Shown here: piece by piece, positions 1 through 5,348 of the stretch | How positions within the stretch are numbered: the stretch's first letter is position 1 | Layout of the letters: each line of letters starts with the position of its first letter | Assembly (NCBI GenBank): GCA_016200825.1 | Contig: JACQEA010000416.1 | Span: forward strand, 1 to 5,903 | DNA: 5,903 nucleotides | Source of the DNA: Chloroflexota bacterium | GTDB lineage: Bacteria; Chloroflexota; Anaerolineae; UBA4142 | Direction of reading: 5' to 3' | Translations under genes and position numbers: made by a program | Notes under the pieces: generated by a model | What the model saw: the letters and a program-made list of their open reading frames with translations, nothing else | Database searches by the model: none | What the model was told of the DNA's origin: nothing

Positions 1-432
1 CCCGATCTCGTCAACGCGGCGGCGGCGCAATTCGGCAGTCAGGCGGTTGTTGTTGCGATTGACGCCAAGCGCGTGGAAAAATCGCGCTGGCAAGTTTTTA
101 TTGCGGGCGGAAAAATTGAAACGCATCTGGATGCAATCGAATGGGCGCGCGAGATGGCGCAGCGCGGCGCGGGTGAAATTTTATTGACGAGCATTGACGC
201 GGATGGAACGCAAGCGGGTTATGATCTGGAATTGACGCGCGCCGTCACGCGCGCGGTAAATATTCCGGTGATCGCGTCCGGCGGCGCGGGCAAGCTGGAA
301 GATTTCGCGGCGGTGTTTGCGGAAGGCAACGCCTCCGCGGCGCTCGCGGCATCGCTGTTTCATTTTCGGCAGGTGAGTATTCCGCAAGTGAAAAATTTTT
401 TGCGCGCGCAAAAAATCCCGGTGCGAAGTTAA
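1..432 (+). CDS. hisF: Imidazole glycerol phosphate synthase cyclase subunit HisF, C-terminal part (5' end outside window)
   Basis: The reading frame is open from base 1 and ends at TAA 430-432, giving 143 visible residues of a protein usually about 250 long; the true start lies upstream. HisF is a cytoplasmic TIM-barrel enzyme that takes ammonia from the HisH glutaminase and converts PRFAR into imidazole glycerol phosphate and AICAR. Seen here: VVAIDAKRV (visible residues 17-25), whose Asp corresponds to the second catalytic Asp of the family; GEILLTSIDADGT, a phosphate-site and active-site strand; GYDLELTRAV; PVIASGGAG, the second phosphate-binding loop; and the terminal AALAASLFHF segment. 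One small oddity is NASAALAAS where the family usually has an Asp (ADAALAAS). A GTG at 73 is an internal Val codon, not a start. The next gene, hisIE, follows after 17 bp, as expected in a his operon. The identification is secure. Confidence 0.96.
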   Translation, partial: PDLVNAAAAQFGSQAVVVAIDAKRVEKSRWQVFIAGGKIETHLDAIEWAREMAQRGAGEILLTSIDADGTQAGYDLELTRAVTRAVNIPVIASGGAGKLEDFAAVFAEGNASAALAASLFHFRQVSIPQVKNFLRAQKIPVRS

Positions 433-440
433 ATTGAATC

Positions 441-445
441 AGAGG
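441..445 (+). promoter_or_regulatory. Ribosome binding site of hisIE
   Basis: AGAGG lies four bases before the ATG at 450, inside the 17-bp gap after hisF. The spacing is on the short side, but it is the only purine-rich block there. It supports the ATG at 450 as the start and translation from a shared hisF-hisIE transcript. Confidence 0.55.
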
Positions 446-449
446 CATT

Positions 450-1049
450 ATGAAACCAAACTTTGACGAAAACAAACTCCTTCCCGCGATCGTTCAGGAC
501 GCGCGCACGCGCGCGGTCTTGATGCTCGCGTGGATGAACGCGGACGCGTGGCGTTTGACGCGCGCGACGCGGGAGGCGCACTTTTGGTCGCGGCAACGCC
601 GCGCGTTGTGGAAAAAAGGCGAAACGTCCGGCAATGTGCAATCGGTGCGCGAGATTCGTTTGGATTGCGATAATGACGCGGTGTTGTTATCCGTTGATCC
701 GGCGGGTCCCGCGTGTCACACCGGGGCGACGAGTTGTTTTTTCAATTTGGTCGGTGATCCAGCCGCGCCGGCGGAAACGGATTGGCGCGATTTGGAGCGC
801 GTGATTCGCGAGCGGCGCGATCATCCGCGCGCGGATTCGTACACGGCGCGCTTGTTCGCGCAAGGGATCGAAGAGATCGCGAAAAAAGTTGGCGAAGAGG
901 GTGTCGAAGTTGCGCTCGCGGCGCGCCAATCCGATGAACGATTGATTGCCGAAGTCGCGGATCTGTTTTATCATACGTTGGTTTTGCTCGCCGCGCGCGG
1001 TCTCACGTTTGAGCAGATCGAAAAAGAGTTGGCGAAACGACAACGATAA
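450..1049 (+). CDS. hisIE: Bifunctional phosphoribosyl-AMP cyclohydrolase / phosphoribosyl-ATP pyrophosphatase HisIE
   Basis: This 199-residue cytoplasmic protein fuses the enzymes for steps 2 and 3 of histidine synthesis. Residues ~8-105 are the HisI cyclohydrolase, which opens the adenine ring of PR-AMP: KGETSGN (56-62), LDCDNDAV (71-78) with the metal-binding Asp triad D72/D74/D76 and Cys73, and ACHTGATSCFF (88-98) with Cys89 and Cys96; the three Cys match the family's zinc ligands. Residues ~112-199 are the HisE pyrophosphohydrolase, an all-alpha MazG-like domain that converts PR-ATP to PR-AMP: KKVGEEGVEV (145-154) and EVADLFYH (168-175) carry the acidic metal-binding residues. The length is normal for the fused form. 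The gene lies 17 bp after hisF and is followed by a strong terminator, so it probably ends the operon. All key residues are present and the protein should be active in both steps. Confidence 0.96.
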   Translation: MKPNFDENKLLPAIVQDARTRAVLMLAWMNADAWRLTRATREAHFWSRQRRALWKKGETSGNVQSVREIRLDCDNDAVLLSVDPAGPACHTGATSCFFNLVGDPAAPAETDWRDLERVIRERRDHPRADSYTARLFAQGIEEIAKKVGEEGVEVALAARQSDERLIAEVADLFYHTLVLLAARGLTFEQIEKELAKRQR

Positions 1050-1073
1050 GTAAATAGACTTTATGCGAAACAC

Positions 1074-1105
1074 TTGCACCTGCGGCAAGCGCAGGTGTAA
1101 TTTTT
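1074..1105 (+). terminator. Intrinsic terminator after hisIE
   Basis: Bases 1074-1084 (TTGCACCTGCG) pair with 1090-1100 (CGCAGGTGTAA) to give an 11-bp stem with one G-U pair and a 5-base loop, followed directly by five T (1101-1105). It lies 25 bp after the hisIE stop codon. This is a classic Rho-independent terminator and should end the his transcript, separating it from the HAD/Hsp70 unit. Confidence 0.88.
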
Positions 1106-1113
1106 ACCGCCAA

Positions 1114-1139
1114 AGCTTGTCCTGAGTGTAGCGAAGGAA
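1114..1139. repeat. Short dispersed repeat unit with CCTGAGTGTAGCGAAGG core
   Basis: This 26-bp unit carries CCTGAGTGTAGCGAAGG, which resembles a small repeat found many times between genes in Chloroflexota and some other bacteria (recalled, not searched). It is flanked by direct copies of CGCCAA at 1108-1113 and 1140-1145, as if it had inserted with a target duplication. Its ends (GTCCT / AGGAAC) are roughly complementary and could form a weak hairpin. Confidence 0.55.
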
Positions 1140-1168
1140 CGCCAAGTGCGCAAAGAAAAAAATGATAG

Positions 1169-1268
1169 CGTCATTGCGAGGAGCAGATTCGCTTCGCTCA
1201 CTGTAAACTCCGCGACGAAGCAATCTCCAAGTGCATCTGGGGATTGCCTCGCTTCGCTCGCAATGACG
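1169..1268. repeat. Palindromic dispersed repeat, CGTCATTGCGAG family
   Basis: CGTCATTGCGAG (1169-1180) is perfectly inverted as CTCGCAATGACG (1257-1268). Inside lie two direct copies of TCGCTTCGCTC (1189-1199 and 1249-1259) and GACGAAGCAATCTCC (1214-1228), partly inverted as GATTGCCTCGCTTCG (1242-1256). The layout matches a REP-like palindrome common between genes in many bacterial genomes. It could fold into a long imperfect hairpin of about 100 bases in RNA or single-stranded DNA. No coding potential is evident. Confidence 0.75.
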
Positions 1269-1334
1269 TTTCCATCTTTGCGGCTTAGCGGTGAGATTTT
1301 TTATTCTGAATAAAGTCTAATAGAGAACTACCGA

Positions 1335-2516
1335 ATGCAAATTTGGTTGTTTGATTTGGATGGCGTGTTAATTTATCCGGGCGGCTATCGCGCCGCGCTC
1401 AAAGCGACGATCAATCATTGGAGTCGCGCGATGGATTTGGGCGATTGCGCGCCGGACGACGCGACGATTGAAATTTTCGAAGCGTGCGGCATCACGAGCG
1501 AATGGGATTCCAGCGCGATTTGTCTCGCGATTATTTTCGGCGAAGTTTGGCGCGCCAATCCGGCGTTGCATTTGCCGCGCGATTTTTCTGCGGCGATTCA
1601 AACCGCGCGCGCGTTTCCCATCCGCGCGAACTGGAACGCGATTTTTTCTACGTGGGCGCGTCGGATCGGCAAGGCGCTCGCGCACCAACACCAACCGCCT
1701 CTTGCCGCGTACCAATTGTTGATCGCAGACGCGCGGCAACGTTCCAGCGCTGAGCGCGTTGCCGAGTTTGAATTCATCGCCGCATTGCTATTGCATCACG
1801 CGCGCGATTTTGCGCACAGCCCAACGATGCGCGTGTTCCAACATTATACGTTGGGGAGCGAACGCTTTGCTCAACATTTCGGCCTCGCGGCTGAATTTGA
1901 AACGACTTCGTTCCTGCGCGCCTTCGATCGCGCGACGCTTTCGATGGAACATCACGCGCGCGTGATTCAACTCGCGGCAACGCGCGAAATTCTATCGGTG
2001 ATTTATACGTTGCGCCCTTGTCTGCCCAGCGCGCTCGCGGCGCGCCCGGAAGAAAATCCGCCGGAAGCGGAGATCGCGCTGGACATGATCGGGTTGAGCG
2101 CAACGCCTTTAATCGGTTTCGGTCATCTCGCGTGGTTGGCGCGCCGGCATCCCCGCGCGCCGGAATTGTTTGGCAAACCTTCGCCCGTGCACGCGTTAGC
2201 GGCAATCGCGCGCGCGTTGGGTGCGAAAGAAAAAGAAGCGCTCAGCGCCGCGTACGCGCTCGCGCAAGAAAATCGGTTGGAAAAAATTTGGGCGCGCGCG
2301 GACGGGGGAAAAATCGAGTTGACGGTGTTTGAAGATTCCGCGAAAGGAATTCGCGGAGTGAGGCGCGCGGCGCGATTATTGGAACGCGCGGAAATTCGCG
2401 CGCCCGTGCGCGCGTTTGGAATCGCGACGAGCGAAGAGAAACGCGCGGCGTTGCGCGCGTTGAACGTCGCAGTTTTTGACGACGTAAATGACGCGTTGCG
2501 CGCGGCCTGGACTTGA
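1335..2516 (+). CDS. HAD-superfamily hydrolase with a large N-terminal cap insertion
   Basis: This is a 393-residue protein, far longer than the ~220-250 residues usual for phosphoglycolate-phosphatase-like HAD enzymes. Motif I is FDLDGVL (6-12) with nucleophile Asp7 and acid/base Asp9; motif II is probably VIYTLRP with Thr225; motif III is the Lys of FGKPSP (Lys281); motif IV is VFEDSAKGI with Glu333-Asp334. All four catalytic positions are therefore present and phosphatase or phosphotransferase activity is plausible, probably cytoplasmic as there is no signal peptide. Residues ~20-215 form a large, mainly helical cap between motifs I and II that I do not recognise; caps set substrate choice, so the substrate cannot be named. 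The C-terminal Rossmann half ends with FDDVNDALRAAW. The ATG at 1335 is chosen because motif I must begin within a few residues of the N terminus; only a weak AGAG stands upstream. The gene is followed closely by the Hsp70-like gene, probably in one operon. Confidence 0.85.
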   Translation: MQIWLFDLDGVLIYPGGYRAALKATINHWSRAMDLGDCAPDDATIEIFEACGITSEWDSSAICLAIIFGEVWRANPALHLPRDFSAAIQTARAFPIRANWNAIFSTWARRIGKALAHQHQPPLAAYQLLIADARQRSSAERVAEFEFIAALLLHHARDFAHSPTMRVFQHYTLGSERFAQHFGLAAEFETTSFLRAFDRATLSMEHHARVIQLAATREILSVIYTLRPCLPSALAARPEENPPEAEIALDMIGLSATPLIGFGHLAWLARRHPRAPELFGKPSPVHALAAIARALGAKEKEALSAAYALAQENRLEKIWARADGGKIELTVFEDSAKGIRGVRRAARLLERAEIRAPVRAFGIATSEEKRAALRALNVAVFDDVNDALRAAWT

Positions 2517-2539
2517 TTTCGCTTGTAACTTTTGACTTT

Positions 2540-4312
2540 ATGAATCTCGGAATTGATTTCGGCACAACCAATTCATCCGTTGCGCGCTACGACGGCGCAG
2601 AATTATTTCGCCTGCAACTCGACGCGGGGAATGATAACCCGCACGTGTTGCCATCGCTCATCTACATTGATCGTGATCAGCGCGCGCGGGTTGGCACGGA
2701 CGCGGCAAATGAATATCTCGCGCGCGAGACGGGCAGAAAAGTTTCTTGGGAACGCCGCGCGGTGGGCGAAATTGATTTTTACGGCGCGGAGATGCATTAC
2801 GTTCAAGACGTTCACGTGTTGATGGACACGAACGCGAATGGACGCTTGTTGCAATACGTCAAGACCGCGTTGCGCGATCCGTTGTACGATGGCACGCAAA
2901 TTTTTGATCGCTATTACACGGTGGACGAACTCATCGCGATTATTCTGCGCCATCTCAAAACTCGCGCGCAAGATTTTTTTCAAACCGATTGTCGTCACGT
3001 GGTGCTGGGTCGTCCTGTAAAATATTCGGATGATCACGCGATCACCGCGCGCGCGGAAGAGATTATGTTTCAAGCCGCGCGGCTCGCGGGATTCGACGAT
3101 GTACGTTTCGAGTTGGAACCCGTGGGCGCGGCGTACGAATTTCATCGCGCTGCGCGCAAACGACAACGCGCGCTCATTTTCGATTTTGGCGGCGGCACGC
3201 TTGACTTTACTGTTGCGGAACTTGGCGGGAAAACAGATCCAAAAATTCTCGCGACGCACGGCGTGTTAGTTGGCGGCGATGATTTGGATCGGCGCATGAT
3301 GCAAACACTCTCCAAATATTTTGGCGGGCGCGCGGCGAACGGCGCGCCACCTCTGCCCGCGTATCTGCTCGATCTGCTCGACAATTGGCAAACGATGCCC
3401 GCGCTGTCGCGTCCGCCACTTTCAAAAAACATCGAAGATTTTCGCGCGCTTGGCGTTGATCCCACCGGAATCGCCGCGCTCAAAACGCTGGTCGCGCGCA
3501 ATGTTGGTTTCAAATTATTTCGTGAAATCGAGCAGACCAAAAAACGTTTGTCCGAAAGCGATCTCGAGCAACTCGATTTTGAATTTGAAAATATCGCGAT
3601 TCACAAATTGATAATGCGCGAATACTTTGAACGATTGATTCAGCGCGAAATCGAAGCGGTTGAGCGCGGCGTGCGCGAAACGTTGGTACTCGCCGCGACG
3701 CGCGCGGAAAAAATTGACATTGTCCTGCGCACGGGCGGCACATCCGCCGTTCCCGTCTTCACCACTCTGCTCGCGAACATTTTCGGTGACGGAAAATTAG
3801 CGCAGATGGATTTGTTGACGTCGGTCGTTGGCGGATTGGCGGTCGTCGCGTTTGAAGGCGGCGGCAAAAAATTTCGCGATGCCGCGCGTTACGACGCGGA
3901 AAAAATTATCGCGGGCGCGCTCCCGTACGCCGCGCGCATCGGCGCGCAATTGTACCGCGACGCGGCGTACACGATCGCGCGGCTGCCCGCGCAATTCAGC
4001 GGCTTGCCCGCGATTCAAACCGCGCAAGCGGACAAGCGCGCCACGGAAAATGAATTTATCGAATTGGAATTGCTCCGCCGCGCGCGCGTTTTTATCGCGT
4101 ATGACGCGAATGCAAAAGCAATTCCGCACTGGTTGCGCGCGTTCACACCTGAAAAATTGGCGTTTCTGGTTGACGAACGCGGCACGGAACGCGCGCTGAA
4201 TGTGTATGGAAAAGATTTTGACGCGGGGCGCGTGGTGTTGGGTGGAAATTACGCGGACGGCGCGCGCGGAAATATTTTTTTGAATTACGCGGTGATAGTG
4301 AGAGCATTGTAG
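2540..4312 (+). CDS. Hsp70-like (YegD-type) ATPase with an atypical C-terminal beta domain
   Basis: From the ATG at 2540 this is a 590-residue actin-fold ATPase. Seen: phosphate-1 loop GIDFGTTNSS (4-13); GRPVKYS (157-163); connect motif EPVGAAYEF (193-201); phosphate-2 loop FDFGGGTLDFTV (214-225); GGDDLDR (245-251); EQTKKRLS (331-338), typical of Hsp70 subdomain IIB; and adenosine motif VLRTGGTSAVP (395-405). The pattern is closest to YegD-type Hsp70 proteins rather than DnaK. There is no DnaK-like peptide-binding domain, helical lid or EEVD tail; residues ~470-590 instead resemble a secreted-type beta domain, listed separately. There is no signal peptide, so a cytoplasmic place is expected. 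A TTG at 2513, overlapping the HAD stop codon, would add nine residues, but the ATG at 2540 puts the phosphate-1 loop at the usual distance from the N terminus. No clear Shine-Dalgarno precedes either start. The 23-bp gap to the HAD gene suggests cotranscription. Clients and role are unknown. Confidence 0.88.
   Translation: MNLGIDFGTTNSSVARYDGAELFRLQLDAGNDNPHVLPSLIYIDRDQRARVGTDAANEYLARETGRKVSWERRAVGEIDFYGAEMHYVQDVHVLMDTNANGRLLQYVKTALRDPLYDGTQIFDRYYTVDELIAIILRHLKTRAQDFFQTDCRHVVLGRPVKYSDDHAITARAEEIMFQAARLAGFDDVRFELEPVGAAYEFHRAARKRQRALIFDFGGGTLDFTVAELGGKTDPKILATHGVLVGGDDLDRRMMQTLSKYFGGRAANGAPPLPAYLLDLLDNWQTMPALSRPPLSKNIEDFRALGVDPTGIAALKTLVARNVGFKLFREIEQTKKRLSESDLEQLDFEFENIAIHKLIMREYFERLIQREIEAVERGVRETLVLAATRAEKIDIVLRTGGTSAVPVFTTLLANIFGDGKLAQMDLLTSVVGGLAVVAFEGGGKKFRDAARYDAEKIIAGALPYAARIGAQLYRDAAYTIARLPAQFSGLPAIQTAQADKRATENEFIELELLRRARVFIAYDANAKAIPHWLRAFTPEKLAFLVDERGTERALNVYGKDFDAGRVVLGGNYADGARGNIFLNYAVIVRAL
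3947..4309 (+). other. C-terminal beta-sandwich-like domain of the Hsp70-type protein
   Basis: Residues ~470-590 of the Hsp70-like protein carry an ordered motif set: LPAQFSGLPAIQTAQADK (482-499), ARVFIAYDANAKAIPHWL (515-532), NVYGKDFDAGRVVLGGN (554-570) and NYAVIV (582-587). I recognise this order (IRTANDDK, then VYVAYD-R---P-WL, then -Y-KDF-AGTVTLGGN, then YTVIV) from a domain that usually sits in secreted polysaccharide-degrading or cell-surface proteins of bacteria. The match is from memory of the motif, not from a search. It replaces the usual Hsp70 substrate-binding domain and could bind a ligand in its place. Confidence 0.6.
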
Positions 4313-4413
4313 GGGCGAGGCATTCGCCAAACATTGATTCTAATAAAGTTTGATTGGCTCGATCCAGTCTTGATGGCTAATGCGATAAACTAGGGCGAAT
4401 GCCTCGCCCGTAC
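4309..4413. repeat. Palindromic repeat between convergent genes (GGGCGAGGCATTCGCC arms)
   Basis: GGGCGAGGCATTCGCC at 4313-4328 is perfectly inverted at 4394-4409; counting the flanking GTA and one mismatch, the arms are 19 of 20 bases at 4309-4328 and 4394-4413. They enclose an AT-richer centre of 65 bp. The left edge overlaps the TAG stop (4310-4312) of the Hsp70-like gene and the right edge lies 7 bp from the end of the SirB1 gene. The stem could act as a weak two-way terminator, but there is no T run after either arm. It looks like a dispersed palindromic element of the kind common in Chloroflexota and cyanobacteria. Confidence 0.75.
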
Positions 4414-4420
4414 CGCGTCA

Positions 4421-5257
4421 TCAGTTCCACCGCGCCATTTCTTTCAACGCGGCATTGATCAATTGTTGAATCTGGTCTGGCTCAACAGTTTTGGGAAGAT
4501 GCAATAGCAACTCTTGCAAATACTCCGCCGCGCGTTTGAATTGCTTGGCTTGATACGCGATCACGCCGGCATCGCGCAAGTTCTCTTCCGAATTCGGATC
4601 GAGCGCGAGTAATTTTTCCGTCACCAGCAACGCGCGCGCGAACGCGTCGCGCTGCAGAAAAATTTCTTTGAGATTATTGAGCATCCGCGTCAAAATATAA
4701 TGCGCGCGCACCGGCGCGAGCCATGCGCGATCCAACTCCGCGTCCGCGCGATAGGTGTCGCGCACGAGCCGCGTCAAATCTTCCTCATCCAATATTTTTC
4801 CCGCGTTGAACGGGTCAATAAAAATTTCCGCCGCGTCGTCGAACCATTTCACGATAAACTGCCCGGGCAATCCCACGCCGTAAATCGGCATCTCCAACCG
4901 CCGCGCGATTTCGATGTACACAATGGACAACGTAATCGGCAAACCCACGCGCCGATCCAGCACGTCGTTCAAATAACTATTGCGCGGGTCGTAGAAATCT
5001 TCGCGGTTGCCGTGAAAGCTGAGGTGATGAAACAAAAAATGATTCAGCCCTTCGATCTTTTCGCGCGCGGTGGTGTTGCGCGCAACAATTGGCGCGAGCT
5101 CACGCGCGAACGCGTCGAAGCGCGCGAGCTGCGCGTCGAGATCGAGATCGGGATACTCGTCCGTCGCGATGATGAGCGCGGCGCGCGCCAAATTAATTTT
5201 GTCTTCAGGCACATCAATCGCGCGTTTGAATTCCGCGCGCCAATCTTCGGGAGACAT
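4421..5257 (-). CDS. SirB1/YchA family protein (transglutaminase-fold domain plus TPR-like tail)
   Basis: This 278-residue protein has the layout of the SirB1 family: a helical N terminus (1-60), a transglutaminase-like core (~62-170) and a helical, TPR-like C terminus (~182-275). Core motifs seen are NHFLFHHLSFHGN (72-84), DPRNSYLNDVLDRRVGLPI (90-108), YIEIARRLEMPIYGVGLPG (114-132) and FIDPFNAGKIL (146-156). The TPR-like part includes ARALLVTEKLLALDP (207-221) and AYQAKQFKRAAEYLQELL (234-251). No signal peptide or membrane segment is present, so it is likely cytoplasmic. The E. coli relative is encoded beside prfA/prmC, but the molecular role of the family is unsettled. At the family's usual PGHF motif this protein reads PGQF (Gln133), so the putative catalytic His is missing. 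The ATG at 5257 is supported by a TATAAT box just upstream. The gene runs convergent to the Hsp70-like gene and divergent from the Wzz-like gene. Confidence 0.9.
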   Translation of the reverse strand: MSPEDWRAEFKRAIDVPEDKINLARAALIIATDEYPDLDLDAQLARFDAFARELAPIVARNTTAREKIEGLNHFLFHHLSFHGNREDFYDPRNSYLNDVLDRRVGLPITLSIVYIEIARRLEMPIYGVGLPGQFIVKWFDDAAEIFIDPFNAGKILDEEDLTRLVRDTYRADAELDRAWLAPVRAHYILTRMLNNLKEIFLQRDAFARALLVTEKLLALDPNSEENLRDAGVIAYQAKQFKRAAEYLQELLLHLPKTVEPDQIQQLINAALKEMARWN

Positions 5258-5264
5258 TGCGCGG

Positions 5265-5273
5265 ATTATAGCA
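5265..5273 (-). promoter_or_regulatory. Extended -10 promoter of the SirB1 gene, predicting a leaderless mRNA
   Basis: On the - strand TGCTATAAT occupies 5273-5265: a consensus TATAAT preceded by the TGn extension. Only seven bases separate it from the ATG at 5257, so transcription should begin at about 5258 or 5257, leaving no room for a ribosome binding site. No good -35 box is seen at 16-18 bp; TTGGGC at a 19-bp spacing is the nearest, and the extended -10 could compensate. Confidence 0.65.
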
Positions 5274-5301
5274 CGTCCGCGTAAATCGCGCCCAAAGTTA
5301 T

Positions 5302-5330
5302 TTGCCCCGCCTCATTTTCTATGCTATAGT
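5302..5330 (+). promoter_or_regulatory. Promoter of the Wzz-like gene
   Basis: TTGCCC (5302-5307, 4 of 6 to the -35 consensus) and TATAGT (5325-5330, 5 of 6 to the -10 consensus) are separated by exactly 17 bp, and a TGC extension precedes the -10 box. Transcription should start near 5337, about 12 bases before the ATG at 5349; no Shine-Dalgarno is present. It is back to back with the SirB1 promoter within 91 bp. Confidence 0.65.
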
Positions 5331-5348
5331 TTCCGCGCACCAACAACC

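Larger units (their letters stand above)
1106..1292. repeat. Imperfect inverted repeat (ACCGCCAAG...CGCAAAGA type), left arm split by an insertion
   Basis: The right arm at 1275-1292 reads ACCGCTAAGCCGCAAAGA on the - strand. The left arm is ACCGCCAA (1106-1113) continued by GTGCGCAAAGA (1146-1156); joined, they match the right arm with two mismatches and a 1-bp indel. Between the halves lies a 32-bp block that ends in a second copy of CGCCAA. The CGTCATTGCGAG palindrome lies inside this pair. Confidence 0.5.
1055..1319. repeat. Outer inverted repeat bounding the hisIE-HAD intergenic region
   Basis: TAGACTTTAT at 1055-1064 is the perfect reverse complement of ATAAAGTCTA at 1310-1319. The two arms enclose almost the whole 285-bp gap between hisIE and the HAD gene, including the terminator and two further inverted repeats. 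A 10-bp match at this distance could be chance, but the nested layout makes it worth recording. It could be the ends of a small non-autonomous element; no transposase is present. Confidence 0.4.

Noticed and set aside
1169..1268. Considered as a CRISPR fragment or structured regulatory RNA.
   Set aside because: There are only two inverted arms and no regular spacer pattern; it matches the form of a dispersed palindromic repeat and lies after a terminator.
1302..1321. Possible promoter of the HAD gene: TATTCT (1302-1307) with TTGCGG (1278-1283), or TCTAAT (1316-1321).
   Set aside because: Each is a partial match, the spacings or -35 boxes are poor, and the bases belong to repeat arms. A promoter must lie in this gap, but I cannot choose one.
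2513..2539. TTG start for the Hsp70-like gene overlapping the HAD stop codon (TTGA), adding nine residues.
   Set aside because: Possible through translational coupling, but the ATG at 2540 places the phosphate-1 loop at the N terminus as usual in the family, and no ribosome binding site favours the TTG.
2603..3259. A 218-codon open frame on the - strand opposite the Hsp70 ATPase domain.
   Set aside because: Its translation is Arg-rich with no domain, and the opposite strand holds all Hsp70 motifs, so it is a shadow frame.
3797..4330. A 177-codon open frame on the - strand starting in the palindromic repeat and covering the 3' part of the Hsp70-like gene.
   Set aside because: No recognisable domain or promoter; the + strand frame shows clear conserved motifs over the same bases.
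4313..4409. Considered as a bidirectional intrinsic terminator for the convergent genes.
   Set aside because: The arms are 65 bp apart and no T run follows either arm, so a repeat is the better description; some terminator activity remains possible.
4700..5284. A 194-codon open frame on the + strand opposite the SirB1 gene.
   Set aside because: It is antisense to a well-recognised gene, has no recognisable motifs, and long antisense frames are expected from the GCG/CGC codon bias.
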